NCBI GenBank assembly: GCA_900537125.1 | Contig: UNRJ01000002.1 | Location: 1-64,000, forward strand | DNA length: 64,000 nucleotides | DNA from: Rhodobacteraceae bacterium Alg238-R152 | GTDB lineage: Bacteria > Pseudomonadota > Alphaproteobacteria > Rhodobacterales > Rhodobacteraceae | Direction: 5' to 3' | In this document: positions 1 to 7,473 of the stretch, one piece after another | Layout: the number at the start of each line of letters is the position of its first letter | How positions within the stretch are numbered: the first letter of the stretch is position 1 | Made by a program: the position numbers and the translations under genes | Notes under the pieces: generated by a model | Databases searched by the model: none | Told to the model about the DNA's origin: nothing | What the model saw: only the letters and a program-made list of their open reading frames with translations

Positions 1-814
1 ACTCATACCGTTTGGTTGTGCTTCAGTTTCCAAAGAAACAAAAGCAGTCCAAACAGTGAAGCTGTTGAAACTCTATCATCGACCTCGAAAGGCCTAAGAG
101 CCGATATGCAGGTGTTTGTTCATCGAAATGAACCAAACCGCCCTCATATCTCTTCAGTGTATTCTATTTTCAAACAACGTCGGAACCGAAGCCCCAGAGA
201 CAAAATCAACCGACCGCGCTACTAACTTACTAGCGCAACCCGCTGACAATCCTCAATCTTTTTTGAAACTTCCCAATCCAGAGCCTCGCTCCGATCCAGT
301 CCGTCCCGCCGTTGTGCGCCTCAGCGCCGCCGGTGAAGGGGGTTCTAAGGTTATACCAACAAAGCCGCAAGCGCTTTTTTCACCTTTCCGCAAAAAACAA
401 CCAACTTTCCACAAAATCCAACAATATCAACACCCTAAGCAGACCGCCTCCGCAAACAAATACAAGAAACACAACAAACACAGTGAACAAATCACCCGCA
501 GAGCCACTTATCCACAGACTCACACAGAGACTCAGGCCAGACTCACCTCGCAACACCAAACATAAACCCGCCTTAACCAGACAGACCCCCGCAAAAAACA
601 ACGTCGGTAATACGGCAGTATCGCAGCTGTATCCCAACGGTGCAGAGATGAGGCAGGAAGACTGGCCTTTCGAAACGGTGAAGACAAAGGCCGATGCGTG
701 CGCGGCACTTGGGCTACAGGTACGTGCCGTGTTCTCCCGTCTTGTCAGCCAAGCCTTCTGTTTCAGACAACTGGCGTTACTCTGAAAGGCACCTCTGACC
801 ACAAGGATACGACC
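1..814. other. Non-coding stretch at window start
   Basis: I see no convincing gene here. The overlapping reading frames on both strands are short, low in complexity and lack family features. The stretch is visibly richer in A and C than the genes that follow. It contains one perfect DnaA-box sequence (TTATCCACA) at 508-516, a looser TTTCCACA nearby at about 408-415, and a 12-base direct repeat (AAACAACGTCGG) at 172-183 and 596-607. The last 200 bases should include the promoter of the hydrolase gene starting at 815. What lies to the left of the window is unknown, so part of this could be the 3' flank of an RNA gene or operon outside the view. Confidence 0.5.
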
Positions 815-2479
815 ATGCATCGGTTGCGCCGATTGATCCTGAGTTTTTCCACCCGCAGCTTTCTGCTGGGACTTTCATTCTTTGCCGCGTCACTGACGCC
901 GTCGCTCATTCCTCGGGGTGCCACCGAACAAGGCATCCTTGGTGGGGTGGTGATCGCAATTGGCTATCTCTTGGGGCAAACCCTCAGCTTGATCTGGCAG
1001 GCAGCAGACCTACCACGGCTGCAAGGGTGGGTCGGAAAGCTGTTTGATCTGCTGTTGGCGCTCTGCGTGATTGCTCTGACGGGATGGATATTGGTCTATA
1101 GTTTGGAATGGCAAAACGAGCTGCGGCAGAAAATGTCTATGGTCCCCGTGGAGGGGCGGCATCTTATTCAGCTGACAGGACTGACCACGCTTACGTTTCT
1201 GATACTCTATAGCTTAGGCGCGTTGATAGCGGCGCTGTTTCACTGGGTGCGGGGCAAGTTCTATCGCGTGATGCCGCCAAGACGGGCCAATGTGCTTGGC
1301 GTGCTGACCGTGGCGGCCATTTTGTTTGTGGTCACACGAGACGGGATTTTTGACCGAGTCGTGGCCTCTTTGGATCAGAGTTATGAGACGGCGCAGGAGT
1401 TGTTTGACGTGGCCCCGCCGCTGCCGCCTTTGCCACATCAGTCCGGCTCAACCGCTTCGCTGATCGATTGGGCCGCGATGGGACAGCCCGGACGGGACTT
1501 TGTGCTGAGTGGGCCGGATGCCAAGGCGATTTCAGCCTTCACTGGCAATCCCGCTATAGACCCGCTGCGCGTTTATGTGGGGCGGGCCAATGGCGAGACC
1601 CCGCAAGAGCGCGCGGAGTTGGCTTTGGCGGAGCTGATCCGGGTTGATGCCTTTGAGCGCGAGGTACTGATTGTCACCAGCCCCACCGGCACCGGATGGA
1701 TGGATCCGGGCTCCCATGATCCAGTGGAATACATGCATGGCGGCGATATCGCGACGGTCAGTGTGCAGTATTCTTATTTGCAGTCCCCCCTGGCGCTGAT
1801 CCTGGAAACCCGGACCGGGTTGGATCAGGCCACCGCGCTTTTGGAAGTGGTACATGAGTATTGGTCCGGGTTGCCAAAAGACAGTCGCCCCCGGCTCTAT
1901 GCGCATGGACTCAGTTTGGGGGCGTGGTCGTCGATGTATGCCACCAATCTGTTCCGTCTGCTGGACGACCCGATCGACGGCGCGTTTTGGGCCGGGCCAC
2001 CCTTCCCGTCGCGGTTTTGGCAGAGCATTCAGGTGGCGCGCAATGCGGACAGCCCCTGGGTCTTGCCACAGGTCGGGCGCGGCTCGCTGGTACGCTATGC
2101 CAACCATGTGAACGATGCCTCTGAAGCACCACGGGAGTGGGGACAGATGCGGATAGCGTTTTTGCAGTATTCCAGCGACCCGATTGTGTTTTATGATCCC
2201 CGGTCGCTTTGGCGTGCGCCGCCGTGGATGAACGATCCCCCGGCTGAGGATGTCTCGCGCCACTTGGTATTCATTCCGATTGTGACGCAGTTTCAACTGG
2301 CGCTGGATATGGCGCTGTCGTTTGGCGCGCCTCCGGGGCATGGCCATGCCTACTATGCGCGGGACTACATCAGCCCTTGGGCCGAGGTGACAGCCCCCGC
2401 GGATTGGACGCGGAAAAATACCGAAGAGCTGCGGGCGCATTGTGATTTGGGCGTGGCACTTGGCTGTCGCAACAAGTGA
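815..2479 (+). CDS. Membrane alpha/beta-hydrolase (Abhydrolase_9 type)
   Basis: The 554-residue product has about four hydrophobic helices in its first 190 residues, matching the N-terminal membrane domain of the Abhydrolase_9 family, followed by a soluble hydrolase domain. The nucleophile-elbow motif GLSLG sits at about residue 367 in the sequence YAHGLSLGAWSS. The family is uncharacterised in detail; an esterase- or lipase-like activity facing the membrane is a family-level inference. I chose the ATG at 815 because AAGGA lies at a good distance upstream and the hydrophobic start MHRLRRLILSF follows. An upstream in-frame ATG at 698 would add 39 unlikely residues. The stop is 12 bases from the convergent stop of msrQ. 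Confidence 0.8.
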   Translation: MHRLRRLILSFSTRSFLLGLSFFAASLTPSLIPRGATEQGILGGVVIAIGYLLGQTLSLIWQAADLPRLQGWVGKLFDLLLALCVIALTGWILVYSLEWQNELRQKMSMVPVEGRHLIQLTGLTTLTFLILYSLGALIAALFHWVRGKFYRVMPPRRANVLGVLTVAAILFVVTRDGIFDRVVASLDQSYETAQELFDVAPPLPPLPHQSGSTASLIDWAAMGQPGRDFVLSGPDAKAISAFTGNPAIDPLRVYVGRANGETPQERAELALAELIRVDAFEREVLIVTSPTGTGWMDPGSHDPVEYMHGGDIATVSVQYSYLQSPLALILETRTGLDQATALLEVVHEYWSGLPKDSRPRLYAHGLSLGAWSSMYATNLFRLLDDPIDGAFWAGPPFPSRFWQSIQVARNADSPWVLPQVGRGSLVRYANHVNDASEAPREWGQMRIAFLQYSSDPIVFYDPRSLWRAPPWMNDPPAEDVSRHLVFIPIVTQFQLALDMALSFGAPPGHGHAYYARDYISPWAEVTAPADWTRKNTEELRAHCDLGVALGCRNK

Positions 2480-2491
2480 GGGCGAGGAGGC

Positions 2492-3112
2492 TTAGGCCGC
2501 TTGGCGTTTCGCGGGATGTCCGGCGCGTTTCTTGGGCAGCTTGCGGATCGCAATCAGGCCAAGCACCACGGCAAGATAAATGTAAGGCTCATATTCAAAA
2601 CCTTTGGTCTGCATGATGTAATGCACACCGCCCAGCGCCACGGCCAAATAGGTCATCTTATGTAATTTGCGCCAGCGCGGGCCAAGCTTGCGGATCGATA
2701 AATTGTTGGAGGTGAGCGCCAAAGGCAGCAGGATCAGCAGAGAGATCATGCCGACAATGATGTAGGGGCGCTTGAGGATGTCGGCTTTGACCTGGCTGAT
2801 GATCTGCACGTCCAACACCATCCACACCAGAAAGTGCAGCAAGATGTAGAAGAACGCGATCACGCCCAGCGCCCGGCGCCAGCTCAGAAAGTTGAACTTG
2901 GTGAAGCGGCGCAGCGGGCTGATCAATAGGACAGCAATCAGCACCTGCAGGCCGACTTTGCCCAGCGCGTGCTCCATGGCTTTCACGGGATCAACACCCA
3001 AGCCGCCGGTGAAACCCGCATACAAGAGCCACGCCGGGTAGGTCGCGCCGACCAGGTAGAGCAGCCAATTGGGCACTTTGCGAACCAGTGTATTGAGCGT
3101 GTTGATCATCAT
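2492..3112 (-). CDS. msrQ: MsrQ, heme-binding subunit of the MsrPQ methionine sulfoxide reductase
   Basis: This 206-residue polytopic membrane protein belongs to the YedZ/MsrQ branch of ferric-reductase-like proteins. It carries b-type heme in the inner membrane and passes electrons from the quinone pool or flavin donors to periplasmic MsrP, which repairs oxidised methionines in envelope proteins. Visible features are the start MMINTLNTLVRKVPNWLLYL, several hydrophobic helices, histidines within helices (for example LLHFLVWM and GGVHYIM) and a lysine/arginine-rich C terminus. It is the last gene of msrP-(small Cys-rich gene)-msrQ on the minus strand. Its start overlaps the stop of the preceding small gene by four bases, which suggests translational coupling. 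Confidence 0.9.
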   Translation of the reverse strand: MMINTLNTLVRKVPNWLLYLVGATYPAWLLYAGFTGGLGVDPVKAMEHALGKVGLQVLIAVLLISPLRRFTKFNFLSWRRALGVIAFFYILLHFLVWMVLDVQIISQVKADILKRPYIIVGMISLLILLPLALTSNNLSIRKLGPRWRKLHKMTYLAVALGGVHYIMQTKGFEYEPYIYLAVVLGLIAIRKLPKKRAGHPAKRQAA

Positions 3113-3327
3113 CCGCCTTTGCAGCAGCTGTCACCCGCTTGGATGGGCGGACATGGCACATCGCCGTAAGAACAGAACACACAGCAATCCCCAGCCTTGG
3201 GACGCAATACTTTGGCGCAGCCTGGGCACTCCAGAAAAAACTGGCAGGAGTCGGTGGGCATCTCAAAAGATTGCGTGTGGGCGCAGTGCGGGCAGGTCAG
3301 CGTGGAGGTGAGACGTCTGTCAGTCAT
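3109..3327 (-). CDS. Small GDCCVxC-domain cysteine-rich protein
   Basis: The 72-residue product starts MTDRRLTSTLTCPHC and holds eleven cysteines: a CPHC pair near residue 12, a CPGC pair near residue 31, the signature GDCCVFC near residue 46, then PCPP and a terminal CC. This matches the GDCCVxC (seleno)protein family, whose function is unknown; I recall members beside metal (mercury) transport genes. The paired CxxC motifs suggest metal or redox chemistry. I chose the ATG at 3327 because it follows the msrP stop (3332-3334) by four bases; a longer frame would run back into msrP. It overlaps the msrQ start by four bases, so it is embedded in the msrPQ operon. Confidence 0.75.
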   Translation of the reverse strand: MTDRRLTSTLTCPHCAHTQSFEMPTDSCQFFLECPGCAKVLRPKAGDCCVFCSYGDVPCPPIQAGDSCCKGG

Positions 3328-3331
3328 CAGA

Positions 3332-4234
3332 TCAATAATTTTTGCGCAGGTCCATGCCATCATAGAGGCTTGCGACCTCTTTCTCATAGCCATTGAATTT
3401 CAAGGTTGGGATCCGTTTGGCAAAGAAACCGCCGCCGATGGGGCGCTCAGAAGCCTGTGACCAGCGCGGGTGATCCACTTCTGGGTTCACGTTGGAATAA
3501 AAGCCGTATTCGCCGGGGATGGATTTGTTCCAGCTGGTGGGTGGTTCTTTGTCTGTGAGAGTGATGCGCACGATGGATTTGATCGATTTGAAGCCGTATT
3601 TCCATGGCACCACCAAACGGATTGGTGCGCCGTTCTGTTTGGGCATGTCTTTGCCATAGAGACCCGTTGCCATCAGAGTCAGCGGATGATTGGCCTCGTC
3701 CAGGCGCAGGCCCTCAACATAGGGCCAGTCTAGAAACGGGGATTTCTGACCAATCATCTCGTCAGGCCGGTAGAGCGTTTCAAAGGCGACGTATTTGGCA
3801 GAGGATTGCACACCCGCGAGGTCCAGCAGGTCTTTGAGTTCAAACCCGTTCCACGGCACCACCATCGACCAGGCTTCTACACAGCGGAAGCGGTAGAGGC
3901 GTTCCTCAATGGTCATTTTGGACAGGATGTCAGAGAGCGCGTAGTCGCCCGGGCGATCCACCATGCCATCGATCTTGATCGACCATGGCTGGGTGGTCAG
4001 GCGGTGGGCGTGTTTGGCCGGGTCTTCTTTGCCGGTGCCAAACTCATAGAAGTTATTATACTGCGTAATGACATCAAAATCGGTTGGTGTCAGGTCGCTG
4101 GCGGCCTGGGCTTTGGGCGCGAGGGCGGCCAGGCCAAGACCTGCCATGCCGGCCATCAACTGACGGCGGTTCAGATAGGCGGACTTGGGAGTCACGTCGT
4201 CATGGGTGAGGTCATTGGTCCAGCGGTGCGCCAT
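3332..4234 (-). CDS. msrP: MsrP, periplasmic molybdopterin methionine sulfoxide reductase
   Basis: This is the 300-residue catalytic subunit of the MsrPQ system. It has a twin-arginine signal ([23 protein letters not shown] split around residues 21-45), so it is exported folded with its molybdopterin cofactor. The sulfite-oxidase fold is recognisable from [13 protein letters not shown] near residue 145, where the cysteine is the molybdenum ligand. It reduces methionine sulfoxide in periplasmic proteins using electrons from MsrQ. I chose the ATG at 4234 because AGGAG is about eight bases upstream; the longer frame to 4297 lacks support. It is first in a three-gene operon. Confidence 0.92.
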   Translation of the reverse strand: MAHRWTNDLTHDDVTPKSAYLNRRQLMAGMAGLGLAALAPKAQAASDLTPTDFDVITQYNNFYEFGTGKEDPAKHAHRLTTQPWSIKIDGMVDRPGDYALSDILSKMTIEERLYRFRCVEAWSMVVPWNGFELKDLLDLAGVQSSAKYVAFETLYRPDEMIGQKSPFLDWPYVEGLRLDEANHPLTLMATGLYGKDMPKQNGAPIRLVVPWKYGFKSIKSIVRITLTDKEPPTSWNKSIPGEYGFYSNVNPEVDHPRWSQASERPIGGGFFAKRIPTLKFNGYEKEVASLYDGMDLRKNY

Positions 4235-4311
4235 GCGGGGTCTCTCCTGTTGCGGTGAGACCGTGATAGCGCAGGTGGGATGCAGGACGCCACACACAGG
4301 GGGTCACGATG

Positions 4312-4374
4312 GTGTGGGGCAATTGTAACGTTTGGCGCGGGTGGCGCGCCGTGGAGGGCGACGTCACCCCACAC
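4312..4374. promoter_or_regulatory. Inverted repeat upstream of msrP
   Basis: GTGTGGGG at 4312-4319 and CCCCACAC at 4367-4374 form a perfect 8-base inverted repeat 78 bases upstream of the msrP start. It lies in the 209-base gap that should hold the msrP promoter. It could be a regulator site or a transcript hairpin; the sequence alone does not decide. Confidence 0.3.
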
Positions 4375-4407
4375 ACGCAGGATACAAGTGGGGGCCAGCC
4401 CCCACAG

Positions 4408-4434
4408 CCCCGGGATATTTGACGACTATGAATG
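4408..4434 (+). repeat. Dispersed GGGATATTTG intergenic repeat, copy 1
   Basis: CCCCGGGATATTTG followed by GACGACTATGAATG. It shares its core and the trailing TGAATG end with copies at 39304-39330, 39485-39513 (inverted) and 44608-44634. It is preceded at about 4390 by GGGGGCCAGCCCCC, which can fold, as is copy 2. It lies nine bases beyond the stop of the glutamate-synthase-like gene. Confidence 0.65.
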
Positions 4435-4443
4435 CAGGGGCGC

Positions 4444-5940
4444 TTACATGGCGCCGGGACGGGGGAAGACCTCGTTCATTGGCACGGAGCGGCCATTGGG
4501 TTGCACCAGACGCACGTGTCGGCGGCGCAGTTTGCGGGGTTCACTCACGCCCACGGAGTGCGCGATGACCTCGACCTCCTTGACCAGCGCCTGCGCATAA
4601 CGGGCCACGCGCGGGGCTTTGCGATCGACCACCAGGCCTTTTTGGAAGCGCGGATCATGGGTGGTGATACCGGTGGGGCAGGTGTTTTTGTTGCATTTGA
4701 GGGCTTGGATGCAGCCCAGCGCAAACATGAAACCTCGGGCAGAGGTCACGAAGTCAGCCCCTGCGGCCAGTGCCCAGGCGATGTCGCCGGGGTTGACCAG
4801 CTTGCCGGAGGCAATCAGGCGGATGCGATCGCGCAACTCAAATTCATCTCGCAGATCTGCCACCAAGGGCAACGCCTCGCGTACGGGCATGCCCACCAGG
4901 TCCATCAGCGGCATGGGAGCGGCACCTGTTCCACCTTCGCCGCCGTCGATGGTGACGAAATCTGGCGCCATGTCAGCCCCTCGGCGCGCGATGGTTTCGA
5001 AGAACTCGCGCATGCTGATTTCCGCGCCCACCACGGTTTTGATGCCAACCGGCTTGCCGGTGACCTCACGGATATGAGCAAGGAAATCCAGCAGATAGTC
5101 ATAATTGTCGATCTCACGATGGCGGTTGGGGGAGATGCCGTCTTGCCCAACCTGAAGACCACGAATTTTGGCAATCTCTTCGGTGACTTTTTCGCCTGGC
5201 AGAATACCGCCTTTGCCAGGTTTGGCACCCTGGGCCATTTTCACTTCAAACATGCGGATGCTGTCGTGCCCTGCAATCTCGCGCAGCTTGGCGTCGTCCA
5301 GACCTCCTTCGGCATTGCGTACGCCAAATTTGGCGGTGCCAATTTGGTAGACCAGATCACAGCCGCCTTCGTAATGAAACGGGCTGACGCCGCCCTCCCC
5401 CGTGTTGAGCCAGATGCCAGCCTCCGCCGCCCCGTGGCTCAGCGCTTGAATGGCGGGTTTGGACAGGGCGCCGTAGCTCATGCCAGAGATGTTGAAAAAC
5501 GACGGTGCCAGATACGGCGTGCGCGTTGTGGGGCCAATCAACAGCGGCTCAGATTTGGCATATTCATCGTCCAGCGGTGGGAACGGGTCATTCACAAAGA
5601 TCGGCGTGCCCGGCACGTTGAGATTGCGGGTGGAGCCAAACGCAATGGTGTTGGATTTGCCCTCACCTGCCCGCCCAACCCATTCGCGTTGGGCGCGGTT
5701 GAACGGCAATTCCTCACGATCCATGGCAAAGAAGTATTGCCGGAAAAACTCCCCCAGCTCGGAAAACAAATGCCGGAAGCGTCCGATCACCGGATAGTTG
5801 CGACGGATGGCATCTTCGGTCTGTCTGCGGTCGATGACAAAGAGAATGAGCGCGACCACCACCAGGAGCGCAAAGATCAGCACAAAACTCAGGCCTAGAA
5901 AATTGACCACGTCAAAGGCTGTTTCCATTGTGCTTTCCAT
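4444..5940 (-). CDS. FMN-binding glutamate synthase family protein
   Basis: The 498-residue protein has an N-terminal hydrophobic segment (residues 14-35) followed by a glutamate-synthase central/FMN domain. Characteristic stretches are SGMSYGALSKPAIQAL, NTGEGGVSPFH, GGEGGTGAAP and CNKNTCPTGITT, the last resembling the cysteine cluster for an iron-sulfur centre. It lacks the amidotransferase domain of GltB, so it is a stand-alone synthase-like domain anchored in the membrane. The physiological substrate of this subgroup is not established; ammonia-dependent glutamate synthesis should not be assumed. The start at 5940 has AAAGGAG nine bases upstream. It lies between dgt and msrP on the same strand but separated from both by over 100 bases. 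Confidence 0.85.
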   Translation of the reverse strand: MESTMETAFDVVNFLGLSFVLIFALLVVVALILFVIDRRQTEDAIRRNYPVIGRFRHLFSELGEFFRQYFFAMDREELPFNRAQREWVGRAGEGKSNTIAFGSTRNLNVPGTPIFVNDPFPPLDDEYAKSEPLLIGPTTRTPYLAPSFFNISGMSYGALSKPAIQALSHGAAEAGIWLNTGEGGVSPFHYEGGCDLVYQIGTAKFGVRNAEGGLDDAKLREIAGHDSIRMFEVKMAQGAKPGKGGILPGEKVTEEIAKIRGLQVGQDGISPNRHREIDNYDYLLDFLAHIREVTGKPVGIKTVVGAEISMREFFETIARRGADMAPDFVTIDGGEGGTGAAPMPLMDLVGMPVREALPLVADLRDEFELRDRIRLIASGKLVNPGDIAWALAAGADFVTSARGFMFALGCIQALKCNKNTCPTGITTHDPRFQKGLVVDRKAPRVARYAQALVKEVEVIAHSVGVSEPRKLRRRHVRLVQPNGRSVPMNEVFPRPGAM

Positions 5941-6045
5941 GACTGACTCCTTTGTGGCTCGCTGAACTTAAAGTGGAGCGTCCGAGAAAGAAGGGCAAGT
6001 CACGTATTTGGTAGGATTTGTCATCCAATATGAAGCGCTTGCACC

Positions 6046-7428
6046 TTAAGCAATCCCCGACACCATGCGCGCCGCCTCAAGCGCGTAGCGGTCGGTCATG
6101 CCGGTGATAAAATCACTCATCGCATGCAGCGCGGTGTAGCTATCCGTTATATCACGCAGGTCGAGAGACAGGGCGCGCACCAGTTGCGCCTCATAATCTG
6201 GTAGGGCGTCGCAGTTCCAACCACTCCGCGCCAAGGCAGCGTAGACCGGCAACACGCCGTCCAGGACAGTGCGAATGGCGTTGCGGCCCTGAATTTCCAG
6301 CTTGGTTTTGCGCGGAGCGGTAAACAGGCGCTCTTGGGCGGTCTGTTTGATTTTCTCGAAAGCCGCGCCTTTGTCGGACACGGCGATCAGCTCACCGGAG
6401 AATTGACCGGACAGAATGGAGTCATGGTTGTCGATGAAGGCCTGGACACAGGCGTCGATAGCGCCACCGATTGCACGCGCGCGCATGTAGCTAACGCGCT
6501 CATACTCGGAATAAGCTGATTGATCGCGGTTGGTTGGAATCGCAATTGGATTGAGCAGGTCTTCGACTTGCTTCAGGCTGAGATCGCCGGCAGAAAACCC
6601 ATCTTCGAGATCGACGATATTGTAGCAAATGTCGTCAGCGGCCTCGACCAAATAGACCAGCGGGTGACGTCGCCACCACAGGCTGCCATCCGGCGCGGTT
6701 TCTTCTGGAAGGCCCAGCGCGCGGGCGGCGGCTTGCAGGTATCCAAACTCACTGTGGAAGACGCCGAACTTCTTGGCACCAACATAAGGGGCTTTTCCGT
6801 CGTTGGCGTCAGCGAGCGCTTTGGCTGTGCGGGCAGTCATAGGGTATTTTGTGAAGGCTCCCAAGACCGCGTGTGACAGGTTCATCCCCCCTTCATTACG
6901 GTACATTTCCAGGCGTGTGACGATGCGGAAGCCTTGTGCGTTGCCTTCCAGAGGTGTGAATTCGTGGCGCTGTTCCGCGGCGACCTGAGCAACGAACCCT
7001 TCGTTTTGGGCAAACTTCTCTTTGAACCAACCGCCGATGGCCTCCTCGCCGGAATGGCCAAAGGGTGGGTTGCCGATGTCATGTGCGAGACAGGCCGCAT
7101 GCACGATACCCGCCACTTTCGCGGCTTCGCTGTTGACAATGTGACCTTGCGCTTCAAGCCAGCTGCCCACCTTCATGCCCAAGGTCCGGCCCACGCTGGC
7201 AACTTCCACCGAATGGATCAACCGGTGGCGCAGGTGGTCGTGGTCGTAAAGCGGATGCACCTGTGTCTTGTTGGCCAACCGCCGGAACGGAGCGGAGAAA
7301 GTGATCCGGTCCGCATCCTGCACGAAGTTCTGACGCAGCGGGTCTTCCTGTTTGCCAGTGTCAGAAGCGCGGTCGGTGTTGATCAGGGTGTGCCAATGCA
7401 AAGTCTTTGGTCCGTCTGTTGTACGCAT
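6046..7428 (-). CDS. dgt: Deoxyguanosinetriphosphate triphosphohydrolase (dGTPase-like, HD domain)
   Basis: The 460-residue protein carries the HD-domain signature: RRLANKTQVHPL with H62-type histidine, LRHRLIHSVEVASVGR and ACLAHDIGNPPFGHSGE, where HD binds the catalytic metal. The family hydrolyses dNTPs to nucleoside and triphosphate and so shapes the dNTP pool. The only possible start in the frame after an in-frame stop is the ATG at 7428. It has no Shine-Dalgarno sequence and sits five bases from the hairpin of the clpB terminator, which is odd (see findings). The length is typical of alphaproteobacterial type 2 dGTPases. Confidence 0.9.
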   Translation of the reverse strand: MRTTDGPKTLHWHTLINTDRASDTGKQEDPLRQNFVQDADRITFSAPFRRLANKTQVHPLYDHDHLRHRLIHSVEVASVGRTLGMKVGSWLEAQGHIVNSEAAKVAGIVHAACLAHDIGNPPFGHSGEEAIGGWFKEKFAQNEGFVAQVAAEQRHEFTPLEGNAQGFRIVTRLEMYRNEGGMNLSHAVLGAFTKYPMTARTAKALADANDGKAPYVGAKKFGVFHSEFGYLQAAARALGLPEETAPDGSLWWRRHPLVYLVEAADDICYNIVDLEDGFSAGDLSLKQVEDLLNPIAIPTNRDQSAYSEYERVSYMRARAIGGAIDACVQAFIDNHDSILSGQFSGELIAVSDKGAAFEKIKQTAQERLFTAPRKTKLEIQGRNAIRTVLDGVLPVYAALARSGWNCDALPDYEAQLVRALSLDLRDITDSYTALHAMSDFITGMTDRYALEAARMVSGIA

Positions 7429-7430
7429 AG

Positions 7431-7458
7431 AAAAAAGCCCGCCGAGGTGGCGGGCTTT
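7431..7458 (-). terminator. Rho-independent terminator of clpB
   Basis: AAAGCCCGCC (7434-7443) and GGCGGGCTTT (7449-7458) form a perfect ten-base stem with a five-base loop. On the minus strand the stem runs directly into six T residues. It ends 16 bases after the clpB stop and abuts the dgt start codon. Confidence 0.85.
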
Positions 7459-7473
7459 GCAGGCAGTTTAGAG

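Noticed and set aside
172..607. 12-base direct repeat AAACAACGTCGG as attachment sites of a small element
   Set aside because: No integrase or gene lies between the copies, and a single 12-mer pair can occur by chance; kept only as a note.
116..820. Several frames of about 150 residues on both strands at the window start
   Set aside because: Low-complexity, overlapping each other on both strands, without ribosome sites or family resemblance.
4432..5898. 488-residue open frame on the plus strand
   Set aside because: It lies wholly antisense to the FMN glutamate-synthase-like gene, has no family motif and shows composition typical of a reversed GC-rich gene.
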